A stretch of DNA of 64,000 nucleotides, taken from the NCBI GenBank assembly GCA_020637775.1, contig JACKJV010000001.1, forward strand, positions 496,001 to 560,000. Reading direction: 5' to 3'. The position numbers were made by a program, and so were the translations under genes. The notes under the pieces are model-generated. The model had not been told where the DNA came from and ran no database searches. It was given only the letters and a program-made list of their open reading frames with translations. Below, one piece after another: positions 1 through 7,272 of this stretch (the first letter of the stretch is position 1; each line of letters begins with the position of its first letter). The DNA comes from Brucellaceae bacterium. Lineage in GTDB: Bacteria > Pseudomonadota > Alphaproteobacteria > Rhizobiales > Rhizobiaceae.

Positions 1-1
1 C

Positions 2-82
2 CTCATTCTGGCCGTGGTCTATGTCTTCGACAGCGTCTCCAACGCCCTGCGCTCGCGCCTGATCGGGGAAAACGCGCGATGA
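2..82 (+). CDS. phnE: Phosphonate ABC transporter permease, C-terminal end (partial)
   Basis: The window opens inside a reading frame that gives 26 residues and a TGA stop. The visible tail is a hydrophobic stretch followed by DSVSNALRSRLIGENAR, which looks like the last transmembrane helix and short cytoplasmic end of a binding-protein-dependent permease of the PhnE type. The assignment rests mainly on context: DUF1045, phnM and phnN follow at once on the same strand, the usual order in rhizobial phn operons. Only the C terminus is present, so the call is tentative; another ABC permease would look similar. Confidence 0.65.
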   Translation, partial: LILAVVYVFDSVSNALRSRLIGENAR

Positions 83-143
83 CGGTGACGCTTCGTCAAG
101 CTGTCATGCAAATCACCTATCCGGGCGCAAACCCGGAAGGAGC

Positions 144-860
144 ATGACCATGATGCGCTATGCGATCTATTTCACGCCGCCGCACGACGACCCGCTCACC
201 CGTGTCGCCGTCAACTGGCTGGGCCGCGACGCCTTTACCGGCCAGCCGGTCGCAGTGCCGTCTATCGGCTCGATGGAGCAGGCCGAGATCGCATTCCATA
301 CCGCTGCACCCCGCCGCTACGGCTTTCACGCCACGCTGAAAGCGCCGTTCCGGCTTGCCGCCGACACCAGCGAGGCGCAGCTTGTCGCCGCATTCGACGC
401 CTTTTGCGCCAGCCGTGCCGCCTTCTTCGTGCCGAAGCTGGAAATCCGGCAGCTTGACGGCTTCTTCGCCCTGGTGCCGGCAGAGCCGCATGGCGACCTC
501 AATGCCCTTGCCGCCGATTGCGTGCGTGCGTTCGACCGCTTCCGCGCGCCGCTCGGCGAGGACGAGGCGGCACGCCGGCAGACCGAGCGAATGCAACCCC
601 GCGAGCTGCGCTATCTGCAGCAATGGGGCTACCCCTATGTGTTCGACGCCTTCCGCTTCCACATGACCCTCACCGGGCGCGTTCCGCCCGGGGAAGCCGA
701 CCGCATGCGCCGGACGCTGGCCGAATTCCTCGGCCCGATCCTCCAGGAGCCCGTCGAGGTCGCCAACCTTGCCCTTTTCGTCGAGCCGGAGCCCGGCGCG
801 CCCTTCATCGTTCACCGCATGCGCGCGTTTGGCGCCGCGCAGGAAAGAAAGTCTGCCTGA
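144..860 (+). CDS. DUF1045 family protein of the phn operon, probable 2H phosphoesterase
   Basis: The 238-residue protein starts at an ATG behind a GGAAGGAG ribosome site. It contains two His-x-Thr-x motifs, HATL at residues 62-65 and HMTL at 173-176, about 110 residues apart. That is the signature of the 2H phosphoesterase superfamily, whose members open cyclic or 2'-5' phosphodiesters. DUF1045 proteins are known as companions of C-P lyase genes. It lies 61 bp after the phnE end and 1 bp before phnM. I infer that it acts on a phosphoribosyl intermediate such as the 1,2-cyclic phosphate handled by PhnP in Escherichia coli; no phnP is visible here. The fold is well supported, the substrate is a guess. 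Confidence 0.85.
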   Translation: MTMMRYAIYFTPPHDDPLTRVAVNWLGRDAFTGQPVAVPSIGSMEQAEIAFHTAAPRRYGFHATLKAPFRLAADTSEAQLVAAFDAFCASRAAFFVPKLEIRQLDGFFALVPAEPHGDLNALAADCVRAFDRFRAPLGEDEAARRQTERMQPRELRYLQQWGYPYVFDAFRFHMTLTGRVPPGEADRMRRTLAEFLGPILQEPVEVANLALFVEPEPGAPFIVHRMRAFGAAQERKSA

Positions 861-861
861 C

Positions 862-2001
862 ATGGCCAGAGAATTCGTCCTCACCAATGCCCGCATCGTT
901 CTGGAAAACGACATCCTGAGCGGCTCCGTTCTCATCCGCGACGGCCTGATCGCCGATGTCAGCGAAGGTGCCGTGGCGGGTGGCGAGGACATGGATGGCG
1001 ACTATCTGTTGCCCGGCCTGGTCGAATTGCACACCGACCATCTCGAAGCGCATTATTCGCCGCGTCCGGGCGTGCGCTGGAACGTGACCTCGGCCATTCA
1101 GGCCCATGATGCGCAGGTCGCGGCCTCGGGCATTACCACCGTGTTCGATTGCCTGCGCATGGGGGCCGATGAAGACAGCGGCTTTGCCCGGGGCGAAATG
1201 CGGACCCTGGCCGATTCGCTCGCGCAGGCCACCGCGCAGGACCGTCTGCGCGCGGACCATCGCATTCATCTGCGCTGCGAGGTTTCGGCCGCCGATGTCC
1301 TCGATCACTTCGAGGATTTCCGCACCGATCCCATGGTTGGCCTGGCCTCGCTCATGGATCATGCGCCCGGGCAGCGGCAGTTCCGGACCATGGATCAATA
1401 CGTGCTCTACTACAAGGAGAAGCGCGGCCTTTCCGACGCGGCCTTCGCCGATTTCGTCAAGCGCCGCCAGGAGCAGTCCGCGCGCTATTCCGGACCGCAT
1501 CGCGAGGCAATCGCACAAGCCTGCCGCGAGCGGTCCATCGCGCTGGCCAGCCATGACGATGCCACGCTGGACCACGTGGCCGAGGCATGCGAGGCGGGAG
1601 CCAGGGTGGCCGAATTCCCCACCAGCCTGGAAGCCGCGCGGGCCAGTCACGAAGCCGGTCTCGGCGTGCTCATGGGCGCGCCCAATGTGGTGCGCGGCAA
1701 ATCCCATTCGGGCAACATTTCCGCCCGCGATCTTGCCAGGGAAGGCGTCCTTGATATCCTGTCGTCCGATTATGTGCCGTTCAGCCTCATCCATGCACCG
1801 TTCACGCTGGCTGACGAGATGGAAGCGGTTTCGCTGCCGAGTGCCATCGCCATGGTGACGGCAAATCCGGCCCGTCAGGTCGGCCTCGAAGACCGCGGAC
1901 GGATCGCGACGGGGCTGCGCGCCGATCTCGTCCGCCTGCGGCGGAACGACGAGGTACCGGTCGTGCGTACCGTGTGGCGCGAAGGCCGAAGGGTGGCGTG
2001 A
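862..2001 (+). CDS. phnM: Alpha-D-ribose 1-methylphosphonate 5-triphosphate diphosphatase
   Basis: PhnM is an amidohydrolase-family enzyme that removes pyrophosphate from ribose 1-methylphosphonate 5-triphosphate in the cytoplasmic C-P lyase pathway. The 379-residue product has the metal-binding segment ELHTDHLEAHYSPRPGVRW near residue 55, an ASHDDAT motif in the middle and a late SSDYVPFSLIHAP segment, all typical of PhnM. The ATG at 862 begins MAREFVLTNARIV, the expected N terminus, and follows the DUF1045 stop by one base, so the two genes are probably translationally coupled. Upstream in-frame starts would overlap DUF1045 and are less likely. Length fits the family. Confidence 0.95.
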   Translation: MAREFVLTNARIVLENDILSGSVLIRDGLIADVSEGAVAGGEDMDGDYLLPGLVELHTDHLEAHYSPRPGVRWNVTSAIQAHDAQVAASGITTVFDCLRMGADEDSGFARGEMRTLADSLAQATAQDRLRADHRIHLRCEVSAADVLDHFEDFRTDPMVGLASLMDHAPGQRQFRTMDQYVLYYKEKRGLSDAAFADFVKRRQEQSARYSGPHREAIAQACRERSIALASHDDATLDHVAEACEAGARVAEFPTSLEAARASHEAGLGVLMGAPNVVRGKSHSGNISARDLAREGVLDILSSDYVPFSLIHAPFTLADEMEAVSLPSAIAMVTANPARQVGLEDRGRIATGLRADLVRLRRNDEVPVVRTVWREGRRVA

Positions 2002-2024
2002 GGGCGAAAGCGGAAGGCGCGGCG

Positions 2025-2585
2025 ATGCAGGGACGTCTCGTCGTCATTGCCGGCCCGAGCGGTTCGGGCAAGGACACGCTGATCGACTGGCTGCGCGGCC
2101 ATGTCGATCCGGCTTCGCGCATCCTTTTCGTTCGCCGGGCGATCACCCGCCCCGCCGATGCCGGCGGCGAGGCCCATGAAGCCATGACGCCGGAGCAGTT
2201 TTCCGTGGCCGAACGCAGCGGCGCGTTCTGCGTGACCTGGGAAGCGCATGGCCTGTCCTACGGCATACCGGCGGGCACGCTGGATCATGTGCGCAAGGGC
2301 GGAACCGCGGTCGTCAACGGGTCGCGGCAGGCATTGCCCCGCATCCGGGCCATTTTTGACAATGTACTTGTCATTCTTCTGACCGTCGATCCGGCAGAAC
2401 TCCTCCGCCGGCTCGGTGAACGGGGCCGCGAAAGCGAGGCGGAAATCCGCGAACGCATGGCGCGCGCGCGCCTCGAAACCGCCGCAGACGGCGAGGCCGT
2501 GGAGATCGACAACAGCGGCCCGGTCGAGGCGGCCGGACGCCGCGTCCTGGCCCTCGTGGAACAATCTGCCGGCCTGCCCGGCTAG
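2025..2585 (+). CDS. phnN: Ribose 1,5-bisphosphate phosphokinase
   Basis: PhnN phosphorylates ribose 1,5-bisphosphate to PRPP, the last step of the C-P lyase pathway. The 186-residue protein opens with MQGRLVVIAGPSGSGKDT, giving a Walker A motif (GPSGSGKD) like guanylate kinases, and its length matches E. coli PhnN. The ATG at 2025 has GGAAGG upstream; a GTG at 1998 overlapping the phnM stop would add nine residues and cannot be excluded. It closes the phn part of this block, and plcP starts about 100 bp later on the same strand. Confidence 0.93.
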   Translation: MQGRLVVIAGPSGSGKDTLIDWLRGHVDPASRILFVRRAITRPADAGGEAHEAMTPEQFSVAERSGAFCVTWEAHGLSYGIPAGTLDHVRKGGTAVVNGSRQALPRIRAIFDNVLVILLTVDPAELLRRLGERGRESEAEIRERMARARLETAADGEAVEIDNSGPVEAAGRRVLALVEQSAGLPG

Positions 2586-2627
2586 AAAACGCAACCCACC
2601 GCACCGTCGGCGGGCGTTTGGCCGGAA

Positions 2628-2649
2628 CCGTCACATGGCTGCAACGCAA
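2628..2649 (+). promoter_or_regulatory. Candidate Pho box upstream of plcP
   Basis: Two 7-bp units, CCGTCAC and CTGCAAC, lie 11 bp apart (2628 and 2639). PhoB sites are tandem CTGTCAC-like 7-mers at 11-bp spacing; these units match that consensus at 6/7 and 5/7. The position 40-60 bp before the plcP start and the known PhoB control of plcP and btaA in Sinorhizobium make it plausible. The match is imperfect, so confidence is low. Confidence 0.35.
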
Positions 2650-2688
2650 ATCGGCTCTAAGGCTGCCAGCACAGCCAGAGACCGAGCC

Positions 2689-3528
2689 ATGACCATGACC
2701 AAGCCGGCAAAATATCGCACCCTCTTCCTTTCGGACGTTCATCTGGGAACGCCCGACTGCCAGGCGCCGATGCTTCTGGATTTCCTTCGAGAGCATGACG
2801 CCGAAACCATCTACCTGGTCGGCGACATCGTCGATTGCTGGCGCATGAAACGCAAGGGCTTCTACTGGCCGCAAAGCCACAATGACGTTGTCCAGAAACT
2901 GTTGCGCAAGGGGCGGGCCGGCGCGCGCATCGTCTATGTGCCGGGCAATCATGACGAGGTGCTGCGGGAGTACCAGGGCGTCCATTTCGGCGGCATCGAG
3001 GTGCGCGACCGCGATATCCACGTGACGGCCGACGGAAAGCGCCTTCTCGTCATCCACGGTGACCAGTTCGACATGGTCGTCCTGAACCACAAGTGGCTGG
3101 CGCATCTGGGCGACTGGGCCTATGGCGCGGCTATGTGGGCCAACAAGTGGCTCAACCGCGGCAGGCGCCTTCTGGGCATGGAATACTGGTCGATCTCCAA
3201 ATGGGCCAAGCTGAAGGTCAAGCGCGCCGTCAACTATATCGGCGACTTCGAGACGGTGCTGGCAGAGGAAGCCCGCAAGGACGGTGCCGACGGCATCGTC
3301 TGCGGCCACATCCACCATGCGGCCAGCGAGATGATCGGCGACGTCCACTACCTCAACACCGGTGACTGGGTGGAAAGCTGCACGGCCATCGTGGAGCACA
3401 ATGACGGCCGGCTGGAGATCATCGACTGGGCACGCATCGCCGCCGGACGGGCAAGGGCCGCCGGTGCCGGTCAGACGCATGATGGCGAGCCCGCCACCGC
3501 CGCCACGGCCGCCCGCCGCGCGGCCTGA
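2689..3528 (+). CDS. plcP: PlcP-type metallophosphoesterase (intracellular phospholipase C)
   Basis: The 279-residue protein has the full calcineurin-like metal set: SDVH at 15-18, GDIVD at 45-49, GNHDE at 86-90, then IHGDQFD and GHIHH. Automatic annotation often labels such proteins UDP-2,3-diacylglucosamine diphosphatase. The operon context argues for PlcP, the enzyme of Sinorhizobium meliloti that degrades phosphatidylcholine to diacylglycerol under phosphate limitation: btaA and btaB, which convert diacylglycerol to the betaine lipid DGTS, follow immediately. The start at 2689 gives MTMTKPAKYRTLFLSDVHLG; an upstream ATG at 2635 would overlap the candidate Pho box. The domain is certain; the PlcP role is inferred from context. 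Confidence 0.88.
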   Translation: MTMTKPAKYRTLFLSDVHLGTPDCQAPMLLDFLREHDAETIYLVGDIVDCWRMKRKGFYWPQSHNDVVQKLLRKGRAGARIVYVPGNHDEVLREYQGVHFGGIEVRDRDIHVTADGKRLLVIHGDQFDMVVLNHKWLAHLGDWAYGAAMWANKWLNRGRRLLGMEYWSISKWAKLKVKRAVNYIGDFETVLAEEARKDGADGIVCGHIHHAASEMIGDVHYLNTGDWVESCTAIVEHNDGRLEIIDWARIAAGRARAAGAGQTHDGEPATAATAARRAA

Positions 3529-3556
3529 CCAGACATTTCCGGGAAAGGGACATGCC

Positions 3557-4789
3557 ATGACCGACGCCACCGCACTGACCGTAGGCAAGCGGCTGGGTGA
3601 AGCCGTTCACCAGAATCCTGCGCTGTCGCTGGACGGCCTGCTGGAGCGGATCTTTTCCCGCGCCTTTCGCGGGCTCGTCTACCCGCAGATCTGGGAAGAC
3701 CCGGTCGTGGACATGGAAGCCCTCGACATCCGGCCGCATCACGAGATGGTCTGCATCGCCTCGGGTTCGTGCAACGTCCTGTCCTATGTGACAGCCGGTC
3801 CCCGCTCGATCACCGCCGTCGATCTGTCGCCCGCCCATGTGGCGCTCGGCCGCCTCAAGATTGCCGCCGCACTCCATCTGCCCGGTCCGGGCGATTTCAT
3901 GCGCTTTTTCGGCCATGGCGACGACCCGGTGAACGTCATCGCCTATGAACGCTTCATTGCCGACAACCTGGATCGCCAGACCCGTGACTGGTGGGAACGG
4001 CGCGGGCTGGATGGCCGCCGCCGCATTTCCATGTTCGCCCGCGGCTTCCATCGGCAGGGCCTTCTTGGCCGCTTCATCTTCGCAGGGCACATGCTGGCCC
4101 GGCTGCATGGCGTCGACCCGCGCGACCTGACCGCATGCACGACGCTGGAAGAACAGGCGCGCTTCTTCGAGGAGAAGCTGTCGCCGCTCTTCGACCGCCC
4201 ATTCGTGCGTTTCCTGACCTCGCGCCGCGCCTCGCTGTTCGGCCTGGGCATACCTCCGGCGCAGTACGAGGCGCTGGCCGGCCCGGATGGCGACATGGCC
4301 GAAGTGCTGCGGGAACGCACACGCAAGCTGGCCTGCGGCTTTCCGCTGTCAGACAACTACTTCGCCTGGCAGGGCTTCGCCCGTGGCTATGACCGGGGCG
4401 CCGGCGCTTCTTTGCCGCCCTATCTGGAACGTGCGAAATTCCGCGCCCTGCGCGCCAATGCCCGCTGTGTCAGGGTGCTGAACGAGAGCGTGACCGACCA
4501 CCTGCGCGCCCTTCCGGCTGCCTCGCGCCACGCCTATGTGCTGCTGGACGCACAGGACTGGATGACGGATCGCCAGCTCAACGACCTCTGGAGCGAAATC
4601 ACGCGGACCGCGGCGACCGGCGCGCGGGTGATCTTCCGGACTGCCGCCGAACCGACGCTGCTGCCTGGCCGCGTCGACGATGCGATCCTGTCGCAATGGA
4701 CTTACCGGGAATCGCAATCGGAAGACCTGACCCGGCGCGACCGCTCGGCCATCTATGGCGGCTTTCATCTCTATGTGAAGGAGCGCTGA
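3557..4789 (+). CDS. btaA: S-adenosylmethionine:diacylglycerol 3-amino-3-carboxypropyltransferase BtaA
   Basis: BtaA transfers the 3-amino-3-carboxypropyl group of S-adenosylmethionine to diacylglycerol, giving diacylglyceryl-homoserine, the first committed step to the betaine lipid DGTS. The 410-residue product is a DUF3419 protein: a methyltransferase-like core with VYPQIWEDP near residue 40, then CIASGSCNVLSY and the VDLSPAH ribose-binding loop, and a C-terminal LLDAQDWM segment. The ATG at 3557 follows a purine-rich GGGAAAGGGA; an ATG at 3552 runs into a stop at once. It lies 28 bp after plcP and 1 bp before btaB, so the three genes form one operon for phosphorus-free membrane lipid synthesis. 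Confidence 0.93.
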   Translation: MTDATALTVGKRLGEAVHQNPALSLDGLLERIFSRAFRGLVYPQIWEDPVVDMEALDIRPHHEMVCIASGSCNVLSYVTAGPRSITAVDLSPAHVALGRLKIAAALHLPGPGDFMRFFGHGDDPVNVIAYERFIADNLDRQTRDWWERRGLDGRRRISMFARGFHRQGLLGRFIFAGHMLARLHGVDPRDLTACTTLEEQARFFEEKLSPLFDRPFVRFLTSRRASLFGLGIPPAQYEALAGPDGDMAEVLRERTRKLACGFPLSDNYFAWQGFARGYDRGAGASLPPYLERAKFRALRANARCVRVLNESVTDHLRALPAASRHAYVLLDAQDWMTDRQLNDLWSEITRTAATGARVIFRTAAEPTLLPGRVDDAILSQWTYRESQSEDLTRRDRSAIYGGFHLYVKER

Positions 4790-4790
4790 C

Positions 4791-5450
4791 ATGGAAAACG
4801 CGGTTGCCGGCCACGCCGCGCTCATGGATGGCGTCTATCGCTACCAGCGCCACGTCTATGACGTGACGCGCAAGTTCTATCTGCTGGGCCGCGATCACCT
4901 GATCGGCAAACTGCAACCGCCGGCCGGCGGAAGCGTGCTCGAAATCGGCTGCGGAACGGGGCGCAACCTGGCGGCGGCGGCCGCGCGCTACCCTTGCGCC
5001 CAACTCTACGGCATCGACATTTCCGCCGAAATGCTCAAGTCGGCCGGCCGCACACTGGCGCGAAGCGGCGCCATGGCGCGCACACGGCTGGCGCTTGGCG
5101 ATGCCACCGCGCTCGATCCGCAACGCCATTTCGGTGTCGACCTCTTCGACCGTGTGTTCATTTCCTATTCCCTGTCCATGATACCGGATTGGGAGAGCGC
5201 GCTTGGACAGGCCGCCCTCGTTCTCAAGCCGGGTGGCAGCCTGCATGTGGTCGATTTCGGTCAGCAGGAAGAACTGCCGGCCTGGTTCAAGATGGCATTG
5301 CATGCCTGGCTGGCACGCTTCCACGTGACGCCGAGGGCCACGCTGCACCAGGAAATCCGGCGCGCGGCACGCGCGATTGGCGGAACCCAGCACTTCCAGC
5401 CGCTTTACCGGGACTATGCCCGCTACGGCATGATCCGCCGCGCGACCTGA
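4791..5450 (+). CDS. btaB: Diacylglyceryl-homoserine N-methyltransferase BtaB
   Basis: BtaB methylates the amino group of diacylglyceryl-homoserine three times to give DGTS. The 219-residue class I methyltransferase has the SAM-binding motif LEIGCGTGRNL near residue 50, the acidic loop YGIDISAEML, and SYSLSMIPDW as motif IV. The start ATG is separated from the btaA stop by a single base. Residues YRYQRHVYDVTRKFYLLGRD at the N terminus are typical of BtaB. It ends the plcP-btaA-btaB operon; the next feature is a tRNA on the other strand. Confidence 0.93.
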   Translation: MENAVAGHAALMDGVYRYQRHVYDVTRKFYLLGRDHLIGKLQPPAGGSVLEIGCGTGRNLAAAAARYPCAQLYGIDISAEMLKSAGRTLARSGAMARTRLALGDATALDPQRHFGVDLFDRVFISYSLSMIPDWESALGQAALVLKPGGSLHVVDFGQQEELPAWFKMALHAWLARFHVTPRATLHQEIRRAARAIGGTQHFQPLYRDYARYGMIRRAT

Positions 5451-5667
5451 GACAGCCGCCGTGCGCGATTGGCATGGATCTGCCAAGACGTTCCATGGCT
5501 GGCAGCGAGCATCCGCCGCCGGATGCAATGCTGTAGAAAATACCGGCGATCAAGCGACCGGTGCGAGCACGGGATGCCTCCACGCCAAGTCAAAACGGGC
5601 AAGGACGTCGGTTGAATCCACGTCCCTTCCTGATAATCAGGCAAAAACAATGATTGACCGGAAGGAA

Positions 5668-5757
5668 TGGCGGTGAGAGAGGGATTCGAACCCTCGATAC
5701 GGTTTCCCGTATACACGCGTTCCAGGCGTGCGCCTTCAACCACTCGGCCACCTCACC
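5668..5757 (-). tRNA. tRNA-Ser (GGA)
   Basis: Read on the minus strand, the 90-nt sequence folds as a class II tRNA. It has a 7-bp acceptor stem (GGTGAGG with TCTCACC, one G-U pair), a D-arm, an anticodon loop with GGA, a long variable arm (TATACGG/CCGTATC) and the T-loop GTTCGAATC. The 3' CCA is encoded at 5668-5670 behind discriminator G at 5671. The long variable arm and GGA anticodon identify serine. Confidence 0.95.
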
Positions 5758-6073
5758 CTGTTGATCGTCACCCCGGCGGTTGAACCCGGGCGGGGGCTTT
5801 GTGCCGCCCCCCCTGACCGGCGCGGACTATAGCCAGAAAGTGCCGCCGTTCAACCGTTAAATGAAGGCTGGATGACGAATTTTCAACCGCCTGTCGCCAC
5901 TGCACCCTTGCCGCGCCTTGCGGACCGGCATGACGGTTGCCGCGCCCCGCAATCGCACCAGTCCATCGCCTTTGCTGCCCGCATCGGCCGGGCGGACAAT
6001 TGCCCCACAGGCCGCCTTGCACTATGGCTCTTGCCAAGGCGCCTCTGGCGGCGCGAACCTGCAGGGAGCTTCC
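5758..6073. other. Intergenic stretch between tRNA-Ser and a small membrane protein gene
   Basis: This 316-bp gap holds the candidate tRNA promoter and a GC-rich imperfect hairpin near 5787-5816 (GGGCGGGGGC against GCCGCCCCCC). Open frames run through it from the downstream gene but have no plausible start before 6074. I see no further gene. Confidence 0.5.
5826..5853 (-). promoter_or_regulatory. Candidate sigma-70 type promoter of tRNA-Ser
   Basis: On the minus strand a TTGAAC box (5848-5853) and a TATAGT box (5826-5831) are separated by 16 bp. Transcription would start about 60 nt upstream of the mature tRNA 5' end. Both boxes are close to the consensus for housekeeping promoters. Confidence 0.5.
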
Positions 6074-6403
6074 ATGCTTCGATTCCTGAACCGTCTTGTC
6101 GCCCTGTTGTGCCTGGCCGTGGCCTGCATCATGGGCATTCTCGACCTTGCCCGTTCGCTGGCCGCAAACCGGGCCGTTCTCACGCCGCTCATGCACAGCT
6201 GGACCGAGACGTCACCCGGCACCCTGGCAGGCTTGCGGGAAACAGTGCTGGCCCATGCACCGGCCGGGGTCTGGGATCCCGGCATCGTCACCATTTTGAA
6301 CCTGCCGGGTTTCGTCGTCTTCGCCGCCCTTGCGCTCGTCTTCCATGCCCTGGGCTACCGCCCGCCGCGCCGTGTCGGCGGCCGCTTCGCCCGCGACGTC
6401 TGA
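6074..6403 (+). CDS. Small two-helix membrane protein of unknown function
   Basis: The 109-residue product starts MLRFLNRLVALLCLAVACIM behind CAGGGAGC. It has a hydrophobic segment at residues 8-25, a periplasm-like middle with HSWTETSPGTLAGLRETV, and a second hydrophobic segment around 75-92 (FVVFAALALVFHALGY) followed by a basic tail. That layout suggests two membrane helices with a short loop between them. I recognise no family with certainty; similar short proteins are frequent in rhizobial genomes. It lies 30 bp before the MsrA-like gene and could share its transcript. Confidence 0.75.
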   Translation: MLRFLNRLVALLCLAVACIMGILDLARSLAANRAVLTPLMHSWTETSPGTLAGLRETVLAHAPAGVWDPGIVTILNLPGFVVFAALALVFHALGYRPPRRVGGRFARDV

Positions 6404-6433
6404 GCGCGCAGCCCCTACGGAGAAGAACCGGAC

Positions 6434-7093
6434 ATGCATTTCCTGGGAAACATGCTCAACAAGCAGCTTCACATGCCCAAGCCGGAAGACGCGCTGAAGG
6501 GGCGCGCCGAACCGCAGGCAACCGCGGCATCGCATTTCGTCAACGGGCGCGACCTGCACGCACCGGCCCCGGAAGGCCTTGAAACGGTCTTCTTCGCCAT
6601 GGGCGCCTATTGGGCCGTGGAGCGGCTGTTCTGGCAGCAACCCGGCGTCTGGATCACCGCGGCGGGATACATGGGCGGCTACACACCGAACCCGACCCAA
6701 CAGGAAGTCGCCACCGGCATGACCGGCCATGCCGAGACGGTCAAGGTGGTCCACGACCCCGAGGCCATGCCCCTGGCCGGCCTCCTGCGGCTGTTCTGGG
6801 AGAACCACGATCCCACCCAACTCAACCGGCAGGGCCGGGATATCGGCACGCGGTACCGTTCGGCAATCTTCACGACGACCGACGCCCAGCAGGACGCGGC
6901 GCTCGCCTCACGCGAGACCTATGCACAAGCCCTGGCGCCGGTCCACTCGGGAAAAATCGTAACGGAAATCCGCCCGGCCGCGCCGTTCTATTTCGCCGGG
7001 GAGGAGCACCAGCAATATCTGGCGCGCAACCCTTCCGGCACCGCGACGCTGCGCGGGACCGGTGTGCCCTACCCTGCCGCCGTGGGGGCGTGA
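6434..7093 (+). CDS. MsrA-family protein lacking all cysteines (probable inactive homologue)
   Basis: The 219-residue protein aligns along its length with rhizobial peptide-methionine (S)-S-oxide reductases: N-terminal MHFLGNMLNKQLHMPKPEDA, GYMGGYTPNPT at 79-89, HDPTQLNRQGRDIGTRYRSA at 125-144 and FYFAGEEHQQYL at 185-196. In active MsrA the catalytic cysteine sits in G-C-F-W; here the same place reads GAYW, with Ala58 encoded by GCC at 6605. The resolving cysteines of the usual C-terminal GYCG region are also gone (NPSGTATLRGTG), and no cysteine occurs anywhere. The Glu, Asp and Tyr that line the sulfoxide pocket remain. It cannot reduce methionine sulfoxide by the known mechanism. Calling it msrA without comment would mislead. 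Confidence 0.9.
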   Translation: MHFLGNMLNKQLHMPKPEDALKGRAEPQATAASHFVNGRDLHAPAPEGLETVFFAMGAYWAVERLFWQQPGVWITAAGYMGGYTPNPTQQEVATGMTGHAETVKVVHDPEAMPLAGLLRLFWENHDPTQLNRQGRDIGTRYRSAIFTTTDAQQDAALASRETYAQALAPVHSGKIVTEIRPAAPFYFAGEEHQQYLARNPSGTATLRGTGVPYPAAVGA

Positions 7094-7272
7094 CGCCGCT
7101 CAAGCCTTGTTCTGGCTCGATTTTTTCTACCGTCTGGTCAACATTGTAGGTGTCAAGGCGTGGTTTCCGTGCAAGGATGCTTATCCAGGCGCGGCAAGAC
7201 CCGCCTTCCGGGCGTGGCCGCTTGTCCGGGCGGCCCGGCTTGAACAAGAACCAACCGACAGGGTGCGAACAC

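Noticed and set aside
101-118. CTGTCAT and following bases before the DUF1045 gene as a Pho box
   Set aside because: Only one unit fits; the neighbouring 7-mers at 11-bp spacing do not match the PhoB consensus.
2689-3528. LpxH (lipid A pathway) as the name for this gene
   Set aside because: The fold agrees, but direct linkage to btaA and btaB and to the phn genes fits PlcP better.
5461-5676. Open frame between btaB and tRNA-Ser as a gene
   Set aside because: No ribosome site, unlike codon use, and it runs into the tRNA gene.
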